A DNA stretch of 7,306 nt from Anaerolineales bacterium. GTDB taxonomy: Bacteria; Chloroflexota; Anaerolineae; Anaerolineales; E44-bin32. The notes under the pieces are model-generated. The model did no database searches. It was not told the DNA's origin and saw nothing but the letters and a program-made list of their open reading frames with translations. The DNA lies in NCBI GenBank assembly GCA_030642885.1, contig DAOWMX010000112.1:1-7306 (forward strand), written 5' to 3'. This document shows, in pieces, positions 1 through 6,288 of this stretch. Each line of letters opens with the position of its first letter. Position 1 is the first letter of the stretch. The translations under genes were made by a program, and so were the position numbers.

Positions 1-957
1 GCATAACACAATTAACCCAAAAGGGATGAACAGCCAGGAAAGGTAGGGCCAACCGAAGAGGTCGTGGATTCCAGCGCTCAGGTTTAAGCGCGTGTTCTGC
101 AGCGCCCAATACAGATTATGTCCACTCTCGGTTACGCCGATATCGGCTCCAAAACCCAGACGATCATACGGCCACCACAACGTGTAGAGATTTCGCAAGG
201 GACTGCCGCCGAGCGCCCACTGCCAGATAAGGAGCAGGCTGGCGACTCCTCCGGTCACCAGCGCCAGAATCAGCAGTTTCTTTTTCTCCTCGGGTTTCCC
301 TCTCGCCAGCAGATAAACTCCATGAAGGGCAAACGGGAATGCGACGGCGGCCGCCGTCAGCGGGCGCGTGAGCGCCAGTAATCCCAGCGACCCCGCGCCG
401 GCAATAAGGACCATTTTATCAGGAACCAGCTGTTCTCTCGACTCTCCTCTCAGTGGGAAACTATCCAGCCAGGACAATTGAAAGGCAAGCGCCAGAAACA
501 GACTCAGTGTGTGCGACATGAGCGAGCCAGAGAGCATGAGGAACATCGGGGAGCTCAGAGTCAGGAGCTCCGCCAGCAGCCCGACTCCTCGCCCTAGGAT
601 CTTCGTCCCTAACCGGTAGATTAACCACAGCGAAAAACCCGCCAACAGCGAATTCACAAGCCAGGGAACCTTGGTCCGTGCCCCGATCGACAAAGCAGCC
701 GGCCAGCCGGGCGGGTACTTCGCAAAGCGCTGCCCTTCATGATCGATAACAAATGGGATGAGAAACGCCTTTGGGTTATCCGGCGATGGTTGCGAAATCA
801 GACCCTCCGCCATAACCTCAGCCTGCCACAGGTAGGCGAACTCGTCCTCGATATGGGGGATGCGTTCGAATACATCATCAGATACCCAAGCGGTGATCAT
901 CAATCCGCTCAGGGCGAGCAGCAGGGCAAGAACGTCCAGAAAACGTTCCTTTTTCAC
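1..957 (-). CDS. GT39/PMT-like membrane glycosyltransferase (3'-truncated by window edge)
   Basis: The frame is open from a GTG at 957-955 to the left edge, giving 319 residues; the C-terminus lies outside the window. The protein has an N-terminal membrane segment (about residues 7-25), then a loop with HIEDEFAYLWQA (35-46). The acidic pair at D38-E39 fits the conserved acidic position in the first extracytoplasmic loop of GT-C glycosyltransferases. YPPGWPAAL (81-89), MSHTL (147-151), LTRPL (196-200) and several further hydrophobic segments are typical of GT39/PMT-like and ArnT-like enzymes, which move a sugar from a polyprenyl-phosphate carrier onto a protein or lipid outside the membrane. 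Acceptor and sugar cannot be read from the sequence. The GTG overlaps the TGA of the upstream nucleotidase gene by 4 bp (GTGA), so the two are probably co-transcribed and translationally coupled. The family call is fairly sure; the exact substrate is unknown. Confidence 0.85.
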   Translation of the reverse strand, partial: MKKERFLDVLALLLALSGLMITAWVSDDVFERIPHIEDEFAYLWQAEVMAEGLISQPSPDNPKAFLIPFVIDHEGQRFAKYPPGWPAALSIGARTKVPWLVNSLLAGFSLWLIYRLGTKILGRGVGLLAELLTLSSPMFLMLSGSLMSHTLSLFLALAFQLSWLDSFPLRGESREQLVPDKMVLIAGAGSLGLLALTRPLTAAAVAFPFALHGVYLLARGKPEEKKKLLILALVTGGVASLLLIWQWALGGSPLRNLYTLWWPYDRLGFGADIGVTESGHNLYWALQNTRLNLSAGIHDLFGWPYLSWLFIPFGLIVLC

Positions 958-1979
958 ACACCCTCCAGTCGTCGATCTGCGCCGATGGAATGCACAATCT
1001 CCAAAGCGTCCTCATGCAGGCGTTCATTCGAAGCGAGCACACCAATGTTATTAATCAATCCGCGTCCGTGGGTGAAATCGAGCGGGTTTCCGCGCAGGTC
1101 TGTCACTTTCCCGCCCGCCTCCTCGACGACGATCGATCCTGCGGCTTGATCCCAGATCTTCTCCACATAGCCCGGCTGAGCTGGAGAGAGCAGGCGGAAG
1201 AGTAAATCGCCCTTGCCCGCAGCCATGAGCGCATATTTCGCCTGACTATCCATGAGCACTGGCGGATGCGCAGTGCCCAGGCGCTCTATGATCTGTTCCA
1301 GTTTCCCGGAGTCGGTATGGCCGGATTCAAATGAGCGCAGCACCCGCGCCTGTCCCGGGTCACTTATCATGGAGACCGAGAGCTTCCCCAAAGTCTTCCC
1401 CTCCATCGAGAGCGCCCAGCAGCCCTGACCCCGAATAGCGATGACGACCACCCCCTCGCCTTCGATCTCGGGCTCAAGCTGGTGATTCAGGTTCGGGCAA
1501 CCCAACGCGCCGACGACAACCTGACCCGCCTCGAGCAGCGCCAGCGCAGTCACATATTGATCGCCGCGTAAAAAACCTTTCGTACCATCGATAGGGTCAA
1601 GGGTCCAGAACCGATCCGCCGTCTTCCCCTCCCCATGATCGATCCACCGACAGACATCTTCCGGTTCTGCTCCCTCATGAATGCGGGCAACATACGCCGT
1701 TACGGCCTCAAGCGTCTTTGCTCCTTCTGCCGCACGCAGGGTTTGGCTGGCCTCCTCCGCAATAAGCGGATCCTGCGGGTAGGTATCCATTAATAAGCGG
1801 GCGACCACAGCTTGGCTGGCGAAGTCTGCCACCGTTACAGGAGATCGATCCGATTTCTCCAACGCCGGGGTGACCATCTCGCTTTGAATCTCGCGGCAGA
1901 GCTTCGCCGCCATACTCACCACCCGTGCAGCGAACAGCGCTTCCTCACCGTAGGGTTTGCCTGCAAATAGATCTTGCAT
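954..1979 (-). CDS. 3'(2'),5'-bisphosphate nucleotidase, HAL2/CysQ-type (inositol monophosphatase superfamily)
   Basis: This 341-residue cytosolic enzyme probably hydrolyses 3'-phosphoadenosine 5'-phosphate (pAp) to AMP and phosphate. That removes the by-product of PAPS-dependent sulfate metabolism, and related enzymes also act on PAPS or inositol phosphates. Seen in the sequence: SPVTVADFASQ (46-56, D52); LIAEEA (72-77, metal-ligand E75/E76); the signature WTLDPIDGTKGFLRGDQY (125-142, D128, D131, T133); and IWDQAAGSIVVEEAGG (275-290, D277). These are the lithium-sensitive phosphatase metal sites. The wording GTKGFLRGDQY resembles eukaryotic HAL2/SAL1 more than typical E. coli CysQ. The ATG at 1979 is preceded by GAGGTGAGG (1990-1982), a strong ribosome binding site. 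No sulfate-assimilation genes lie nearby; the next gene in the transcript is the glycosyltransferase, overlapping by 4 bp. Superfamily is certain; the pAp preference is inferred from the motif style. Confidence 0.9.
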   Translation of the reverse strand: MQDLFAGKPYGEEALFAARVVSMAAKLCREIQSEMVTPALEKSDRSPVTVADFASQAVVARLLMDTYPQDPLIAEEASQTLRAAEGAKTLEAVTAYVARIHEGAEPEDVCRWIDHGEGKTADRFWTLDPIDGTKGFLRGDQYVTALALLEAGQVVVGALGCPNLNHQLEPEIEGEGVVVIAIRGQGCWALSMEGKTLGKLSVSMISDPGQARVLRSFESGHTDSGKLEQIIERLGTAHPPVLMDSQAKYALMAAGKGDLLFRLLSPAQPGYVEKIWDQAAGSIVVEEAGGKVTDLRGNPLDFTHGRGLINNIGVLASNERLHEDALEIVHSIGADRRLEGV

Positions 1980-2084
1980 AACCTCACCTCAATTTCCATC
2001 CTGATAGACTTCGCCGCGATCCGTCGGCGACGCTCTTCGGTCCCACTTATTCTCCAACTCAGATATACACCAATTTCGGCAGGG

Positions 2085-2090
2085 TACAAT
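2085..2090 (+). promoter_or_regulatory. possible -10 element in divergent spacer
   Basis: The 142-bp spacer between the divergent genes at 1979 and 2122 must hold promoters in both directions. The only recognisable element is TACAAT, five of six matches to TATAAT, 31 bp before the start codon at 2122. No good TTGACA-like -35 box is found 16-18 bp upstream, so this is weak. I see no clear promoter for the minus-strand pair. Confidence 0.25.
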
Positions 2091-2121
2091 TCTACGCTAC
2101 ATTTCGCCGGAGGCACTCCCT

Positions 2122-3330
2122 ATGCATCGATTCGTGCTGTTATTCGGATTCGTACTGCTCACGGGCTGCGCGCGCCTGCCGCCCACAGCCGCGCCCCCCT
2201 CACCGACACTTTCGCCCACCATCACTCCGGCGACGCAGCCCACAGAAACCACAACTGAGCGCAACATCGCTCTGCCCGACCCCGCGTCGGCCGCCTGGGT
2301 GGAAGTACTCTCAGGGTTCACTCGCCCGCTCGCCCTGACGAACGCTGGTGATGATCGTGTCTTCGTTGTCGAGCAACGAGGTTTTATCTGGACGGTCGAT
2401 TGGGACCAGGACAAACCGCAAATATTCCTGGACATCCGCGATCGGGTGAACGATAACGCGAACGAGCAAGGCCTACTGGGACTAACCTTCCACCCGGCCT
2501 TTAACGAAAACGGGCGCTTCTTCGTGAATTACAGCGGCGTCAAGGGTGAAACCATTATCGCCGAATATCACGCCGACGTGAACCGCAATATAGGAAACCG
2601 CGAGCGTGAGAGGGTGCTGCTGCGAATCGATCAGCCCTATGCCAATCACAATGGCGGGGCGCTGGCTTTCGGACCGGATGGATATCTATATATCGCAACA
2701 GGCGACGGGGGCTCTGGTGGGGACCCGCACGGAAATGGCCAGCGCTTGGATACATTGCTGGGAAAAATACTGCGGATCGACGTAGATACAGGTGATCCCT
2801 ATGGTATTCCACAGGACAATCCCTTTGTAGATAGCGGCGGGCTGCCTGAGATCTGGCTCTACGGTCTACGGAATCCATGGCGGATTGCATTCGACCGAAA
2901 GACCGGGGATTTCTTCATCGGCGATGTCGGTCAGAGCCAATGGGAGGAAATTAATTTTCTACCTGCGGACTCGACCGGCGCGATAAACTACGGCTGGAAC
3001 CTGCGTGAGGGCGCACACGATTATAACGGCGGGGACGGGGAGGCTCTTGTCGACCCAGTCGCGGAATACGACCACAGTCTTGGCTGCTCGGTTACCGGCG
3101 GTGTGGTGGTTCGCGACCCACGCCTTATGGCCTGGCAAGGGGGATACCTGTACGGGGATTATTGCAGCGGGCGGGTCTGGGGTTTAATCCGCGATGAGAG
3201 CGATTCGTGGTTAAGCGCGCCGCTCTTCAAAGTCGCAGGGACGATCAGTTCTTTCGGGGAGGATCACGCAGGTCGGGTGTATCTTGTTGATCACAATGGG
3301 TCCATTCTCCGCCTGGAGCCCGTCCCCTGA
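2122..3330 (+). CDS. PQQ-dependent sugar (aldose) dehydrogenase-like lipoprotein, GSDH family
   Basis: This 402-residue exported lipoprotein has a signal peptide with lipobox LTGC (13-16, lipidated C16), then a Pro/Thr-rich tether (about 18-50), then a six-bladed beta-propeller of the glucose/sorbosone dehydrogenase family. These enzymes oxidise aldoses outside the cytoplasm using PQQ. Recognisable pieces are GLLGLTFHPAF (117-127), NHNGGALAFGPDGYLYIATG (175-194), LGKILRIDVD (213-222), LYGLRNPWRIAFD (246-258), IGDVGQSQWEEIN (266-278), NYGWN (289-293) and a cysteine pair C322/C348. By alignment from memory, H176 matches the catalytic base His144 of Acinetobacter soluble glucose dehydrogenase, and R250-N251 match its Arg228-Asn229. 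The start follows GGAGG (2109-2113) at a good distance. No PQQ biosynthesis genes are nearby, and some family members have no proven PQQ use. The fold is certain; the substrate is not known. Confidence 0.9.
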   Translation: MHRFVLLFGFVLLTGCARLPPTAAPPSPTLSPTITPATQPTETTTERNIALPDPASAAWVEVLSGFTRPLALTNAGDDRVFVVEQRGFIWTVDWDQDKPQIFLDIRDRVNDNANEQGLLGLTFHPAFNENGRFFVNYSGVKGETIIAEYHADVNRNIGNRERERVLLRIDQPYANHNGGALAFGPDGYLYIATGDGGSGGDPHGNGQRLDTLLGKILRIDVDTGDPYGIPQDNPFVDSGGLPEIWLYGLRNPWRIAFDRKTGDFFIGDVGQSQWEEINFLPADSTGAINYGWNLREGAHDYNGGDGEALVDPVAEYDHSLGCSVTGGVVVRDPRLMAWQGGYLYGDYCSGRVWGLIRDESDSWLSAPLFKVAGTISSFGEDHAGRVYLVDHNGSILRLEPVP

Positions 3331-3331
3331 G

Positions 3332-3408
3332 AAAAAAAGCAGACCGTGATGTCCATCATGCTCACCGGAACCGTTCATCCGGATACCTGCCTGCCAACGT
3401 CACGGTCT
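3332..3408 (-). terminator. long-loop Rho-independent terminator of the DUF2202 gene
   Basis: AGACCGTGA (3341-3349) and TCACGGTCT (3400-3408) are perfect complements. Pairing can extend to about 12 of 13 positions if a U:G pair and one mismatch are allowed. Read on the minus strand, the stem is followed by GC and then T7 (complement of A7 at 3332-3338), the layout of an intrinsic terminator for the gene ending at 3455. The loop is long (50 nt) but contains its own stem, CCGGA (3365-3369) with TCCGG (3378-3382), shortening the effective loop. For the converging plus-strand gene the stem could also stop transcription, but no T tract follows it. Confidence 0.65.
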
Positions 3409-3454
3409 ACATTGTGATAATCCGCTAGCTCACTGCATGCAGCGACGATCTAAT

Positions 3455-4150
3455 CTACGACGCATCCGCCTCTAAAAGCTGAAGCTTGTAGATATCTCCC
3501 GTTTTCTTTTCCAGGGTGGAGATAAAGGCACGCAAATGATTGTAAGAGCCTTTTAGTAGATTCTGGTAAACCAGAAGCAAATCTTCATTGTCGGTCTGGT
3601 CGATATAGTCCTCCAGATCGATGATATCTACCTCTTCCACCAGGGCGCCCACACGGAGCGCATCAGCCAACGACTGGCTTCCCTCTTCCATCAGCTGATC
3701 ATACAGTGCCTGCAGTTCAGGATTGGTAAATACACCCACAGCCGTATCCGCCGCTGGATCCGGAAGACCATAGCGCTCCAACAATCCTGCTACGGCGCTC
3801 ATGTGCGTTTCTTCGGCTTTGGCAATATTATGGAAAATGCGGATACCCCATTGTTCATAGAGCATCAGATAAACATCCCTGGCCAACTTTTCTTCCTCGC
3901 GCATGAAGCTAAGACCTTCCGCTTCAGCCTCGCTCAGATCTGTAGACGCGATCCCGCTGAATGCGTGGTCCAGCGCGGCCGGATCGACATACGTATTGTT
4001 ATCTTCATCAACAATCGTAATGTCTTCCATTGGAGCGGGAGCGTCTGCGGTTGCATGAACTTCAGGCGTTGAAGTGCTGCACGCAGCCAACGCGACGGCA
4101 AGCAATCCAATTATTAACAAACCTGTATTTAAACTTTTTGACTTTTTCAT
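3455..4150 (-). CDS. DUF2202 ferritin-like lipoprotein
   Basis: This 231-residue protein starts with a lipoprotein signal peptide (MKKSKSLNTG, hydrophobic core 11-20, lipobox LAAC 21-24, C24) and a short acidic linker (to about 70). A single DUF2202 domain follows (about 74-215). The hallmark is the first helix MREEEKLARDVYLMLYEQWG (83-102), then HNIAKAEETHMSAVAGLLERYG (two halves, 107-128) with E113/E114 and H116, then VEEVDIIDLE (171-180), and NHLRAF (204-209). The E...ExxH spacing is that of four-helix ferritin-like proteins, which often bind a di-metal centre; no biochemical function is established for DUF2202 as far as I know. Lipidation would place it on the outer face of the membrane. 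The ATG follows GGAAGGG (4162-4156). It is separated from its neighbours by terminators on both sides, so it is probably transcribed alone. Confidence 0.88.
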   Translation of the reverse strand: MKKSKSLNTGLLIIGLLAVALAACSTSTPEVHATADAPAPMEDITIVDEDNNTYVDPAALDHAFSGIASTDLSEAEAEGLSFMREEEKLARDVYLMLYEQWGIRIFHNIAKAEETHMSAVAGLLERYGLPDPAADTAVGVFTNPELQALYDQLMEEGSQSLADALRVGALVEEVDIIDLEDYIDQTDNEDLLLVYQNLLKGSYNHLRAFISTLEKKTGDIYKLQLLEADAS

Positions 4151-4345
4151 AATAACCCTTCCTTATATTCTTGGTCATTTTATTTTCATGACTCTTTTGA
4201 TGCCCAATTTATATCCTGAGCATTCGAATATGTGGTGACGCTTATATGAAGATCTGATGAATACGCGGCCAGGGGAACTCTCTCGCTCATAGATACCTTC
4301 GGAGTGTATTTTATAAGTGTGGAGCGCGGGAGCTATTGTTGTTGG

Positions 4346-4366
4346 AAAACCCTAAAAGGTTTAGGG
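4346..4366 (-). terminator. weak Rho-independent terminator of the 6104-4471 gene pair
   Basis: CCCTAAA (4350-4356) and TTTAGGG (4360-4366) are perfect complements around a 3-nt loop. On the minus strand the stem is followed by TTTT (4349-4346). It lies about 105 nt past the stop codon at 4471, in the right orientation for that operon. The stem has only three G:C pairs, so termination may be partial; the palindrome could instead be a protein-binding site. Confidence 0.45.
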
Positions 4367-4404
4367 ACTATCCTCAAGAAAATATAGGGTCTGCAGCCGG
4401 GGTG

Positions 4405-4422
4405 TGTTCAAGTACTTACACA
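4405..4422. repeat. 18-bp imperfect dyad, operator-like
   Basis: TGTtcAAGTACTTacACA is symmetric at 14 of 18 positions, with a perfect AAGTACTT core and outer TGT/ACA arms. It lies between the end of the gene at 4471 and the terminator-like hairpin, about 255 bp upstream of the DUF2202 start. Its shape suits a dimeric regulator, but no regulator is identified and short palindromes arise by chance. Confidence 0.3.
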
Positions 4423-4470
4423 AACGCCTGAAACATAAAGAGTTGGAATAATGTTGAAGGTCTTGAGCGC

Positions 4471-5049
4471 CTACTTTCTAAGCCCAATCCAGAATCGGGG
4501 CAAGTAGCGAGGGGTCCGGCTAAAATAATCCTTTGCCCCGGGCAAACGCATCTTCAATTCCCACTCTTCGAGTTCGAAGAGCAGCGGCGAGAGGATTGCC
4601 CAGGTCAACAGCCACACCCAACTCGCCTGGTTGCTCGTGAGAAGCGCAAATCCAAGGGCGATCAATCCAATCCCCGCCCCCATCGGGCGGCGCAAGTAGT
4701 CGTACGGGCTTTTCGTAACCAGCCGTGCCCTGGGCCAGGCATAGAAGGTTTGTCTCGCTAACGATATCAGCGACCAAATCAGAAGAATCCCTCCGGGCAC
4801 CACACTCAACATGCCGATCGCCTGGAAAACTACCGCTGGAGGCTGAAGTTGGGGAGGCTGCACAGCTACCGCCCAGATAAATGACCAAACGAGGCCGGCT
4901 GCGGACAGGGCTGAGAGAATTCCGGCTAGCCCCCAGAGCCATTTCCCGACCATGGGCGCCGTCCGCCGAACGAGGATTGCACTGAATTCAGCCAGGGCGG
5001 CGGCGAGAAGTGCGAGCACAAACGGATTCGATGAAATAAATTCGATCAT
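4471..5049 (-). CDS. isoprenylcysteine carboxyl methyltransferase/PEMT-like integral membrane protein
   Basis: This is a 192-residue membrane protein. About five hydrophobic segments are seen (roughly 8-27, 38-62, 74-97, 125-139, 143-158). The C-terminal half carries the pattern of the ICMT/phospholipid-methyltransferase/NnrU group: SPYDYLRRPMGAGIGLIALG (114-133, matching the family's GPYxYxRHPM), then FELEEWELKMRLPGAKDYFSRTPRYLPRF (two acidic E161/E162, Y175, 158-186). In this family these residues contribute to S-adenosylmethionine and substrate binding. Here the usual RHP histidine is R121 (RRP), so methyl transfer is not certain. An in-frame start further upstream (5145) lies inside the preceding gene; ATG 5047-5049 is preferred because a ribosome binding site sits just before it. 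It begins 11 bp after the stop of the triple-repeat membrane gene and is surely co-transcribed with it. Substrate unknown. Confidence 0.75.
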   Translation of the reverse strand: MIEFISSNPFVLALLAAALAEFSAILVRRTAPMVGKWLWGLAGILSALSAAGLVWSFIWAVAVQPPQLQPPAVVFQAIGMLSVVPGGILLIWSLISLARQTFYAWPRARLVTKSPYDYLRRPMGAGIGLIALGFALLTSNQASWVWLLTWAILSPLLFELEEWELKMRLPGAKDYFSRTPRYLPRFWIGLRK

Positions 5050-5055
5050 CAAGAT

Positions 5056-5059
5056 CTCC
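5056..5059 (-). promoter_or_regulatory. ribosome binding site deciding the start at 5049
   Basis: On the minus strand GGAG is followed by six bases and ATG. It lies between the TAG of the upstream gene (5063-5061) and the ATG at 5049, supporting this start over the longer reading and suggesting coupled translation. Confidence 0.7.
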
Positions 5060-5060
5060 G

Positions 5061-6104
5061 CTAACGAAAGAGTAGGTACGCTATAACAGCCAGTAAACCC
5101 AGGCCCAGCGCTGCCGAAAGGCTCAACCCCGCACTTAACACCCATATAGCCAATGTCGAACGCAACGGGGTTTTCTCAACAATACCGTCGTCAACCACGC
5201 CCTGTGAGCGTGCAGTTGCGGTGAAGCGGGGACGCAGGAGAAAGATCGCAGCCAGAACAACCACAATAAAAGAAGTCGGGGGGACGAAAAGTAAGCCTGC
5301 CCTCACCAGGCTTTCCAGTGGAAGACGGCTGATCACGCGCGCGAACCGTTCTGGTTGAACGTAAAAGAGCACCAATGCCGCCAGAGATCCCAGCAACGCG
5401 GGAATTGCCGCGAACAACACAACGCTGACCGCATAATCGATCAAGTGCCTGGGTTCTTGTGCCCCATACGCGAGCCGCGCCTCAGCATCCTCGACCTTGT
5501 CGATTTCCATGTTCTCTTTCCCACTTTCTAAAGAAAACAAAAGCAGCACTGCGATGAGCGCGAGTACAAAGAACATCCAGGGCAGGAACGGTGTGGCTGC
5601 GCGCAAGTATGTCTCGCCCGGAAACGGCTCGATCAGACGATCAAAACGGGAAGGTGAGACGAAGGAAAGCGCCCACACAGATAGTGAGAACATAAACGCA
5701 GGGAGGGCGGCGATCAGCATCAGCATCCCCGTCGTCCTTGCGAATGGCAGGCTGCGTTTTCGAGGCTGGATCCTTACGGGCTGAGTTTCGATATCGGCGC
5801 GCGGTTTCTCCACCGCGTATAGAAAAGCCAGGACCACAATCGCAAACAGCGTCGCCGGTGCGAAGACAAGCGCCGTACGGATGAACGATTCCCCGGGGAG
5901 ACGCGCAATCAAGCTCCCAAAGCGCCCGGGAGCTAAGTAAAACAATGCCAGAGTAGCGATGGAGAGCAGCAGCATCGGCACCGCCGGGAAGAGAACCAAC
6001 GCCGCCACTACGGGTGTAAGGCCATGGCTGACCATGACCAACCATCCGCTGATTGCTATTTGTAGGAAAATTATGATCCATCGCTGTACCTCAAGATCGT
6101 ACAA
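5061..6104 (-). CDS. multi-pass membrane protein with three internal repeats, function unknown
   Basis: I do not recognise the family of this 347-residue protein. It consists largely of three copies of a segment of about 70 residues: about 33-102, 126-195 and 226-295. Each has a hydrophobic helix, then P-x-R-F (59-62, 151-154, 251-254), then exactly ten residues later a P-x-E motif: LPGES (69-73), FPGET (161-165), LPLES (261-265). An arginine and a second hydrophobic helix containing F-x-P follow. The copies are joined by polar linkers (about 98-122, 194-222, 292-312). An N-terminal helix (9-24) and a C-terminal helix (316-346, possibly half of a fourth copy) complete about eight membrane segments. 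The only plausible upstream start is TTG at 6104-6102, which lacks a clear ribosome binding site; ATG at residue 24 is the alternative. It leads a two-gene unit with the methyltransferase-like gene 11 bp downstream. Confidence 0.75.
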   Translation of the reverse strand: MYDLEVQRWIIIFLQIAISGWLVMVSHGLTPVVAALVLFPAVPMLLLSIATLALFYLAPGRFGSLIARLPGESFIRTALVFAPATLFAIVVLAFLYAVEKPRADIETQPVRIQPRKRSLPFARTTGMLMLIAALPAFMFSLSVWALSFVSPSRFDRLIEPFPGETYLRAATPFLPWMFFVLALIAVLLLFSLESGKENMEIDKVEDAEARLAYGAQEPRHLIDYAVSVVLFAAIPALLGSLAALVLFYVQPERFARVISRLPLESLVRAGLLFVPPTSFIVVVLAAIFLLRPRFTATARSQGVVDDGIVEKTPLRSTLAIWVLSAGLSLSAALGLGLLAVIAYLLFR

Positions 6105-6206
6105 CCGGCGAAAATCATCGCTCTGTCTGAGTGATTCTTCGCTCCACGCGACAATCTAGCGCCGAGTCTAACAGGGAATATCGGAGGGGTCTACACGGCT
6201 TCCTAT

Positions 6207-6235
6207 TTGACAATAGAACATTTGTTCTATATAAT
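6207..6235 (+). promoter_or_regulatory. perfect consensus sigma70 promoter of the RHH-LuxR regulator gene
   Basis: TTGACA (6207-6212) and TATAAT (6230-6235) are both exact consensus hexamers separated by exactly 17 bp. Transcription should start near 6242, giving an untranslated leader of about 47 nt before the GTG at 6289. Such perfect promoters are rare and usually need a repressor to hold them; the palindrome filling the spacer fits that role. Confidence 0.85.
6213..6230. promoter_or_regulatory. 18-bp palindromic operator between -35 and -10, LexA-box-like
   Basis: ATAGAACATTTGTTCTAT is a perfect inverted repeat (8-bp arms, TT centre). It fills the whole spacer and overlaps the first base of the -10 box, so a bound dimer would block RNA polymerase. 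The inner GAAC-N4-GTTC is the known core of Gram-positive LexA (DinR) boxes. That LexA binds here is inference; the LuxR-type protein encoded just downstream, or another regulator, could be the ligand. The site could also influence the divergent gene starting at 6104. Confidence 0.75.
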
Positions 6236-6276
6236 CGAATTACCAGCGGTTTCCCCGCCGGCCATTCTGCAGCGCC

Positions 6277-6282
6277 AGGGAG
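6277..6282 (+). promoter_or_regulatory. ribosome binding site deciding the GTG start at 6289
   Basis: AGGGAG is followed by six bases and then GTG. There is no ATG in the frame between the upstream stop (6232-6234) and the conserved domains, so this site is the main support for the chosen start. Confidence 0.65.
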
Positions 6283-6288
6283 TCGATC

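Larger units (their letters stand above)
4151..4470. other. 320-bp non-coding spacer upstream of the DUF2202 gene
   Basis: No credible gene is seen here. It must hold the promoter of the minus-strand gene starting at 4150. AT-rich TATAAA-like and TAAAAT-like stretches exist between 4180 and 4220 on that strand, but none has a convincing -35 partner. It also holds a terminator-like hairpin (4346-4366) for the pair ending at 4471 and an 18-bp dyad (4405-4422), listed separately. Confidence 0.6.

Noticed and set aside
118..1149. Plus-strand frames in the first kilobase
   Set aside because: The minus strand reads through the whole stretch as a GT39-like membrane protein with conserved motifs, so these are chance frames.
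4350..4366. TTTAGGG/CCCTAAA resembling a plant telomere repeat
   Set aside because: There is only one copy on each strand, forming a hairpin; no tandem array is present.
5050..5145. Longer reading of the methyltransferase-like gene starting at 5145
   Set aside because: The extra 32 residues lie inside the end of the upstream gene and look unlike a membrane protein start, while ATG 5049 has a GGAG site six bases upstream.
5641..6081. 146-residue minus-strand frame with a good GAGGT site
   Set aside because: It overlaps the triple-repeat gene in another frame, has no hydrophobic or domain pattern, and ends without relation to any feature; the hydrophobic repeat frame is clearly the coding one.
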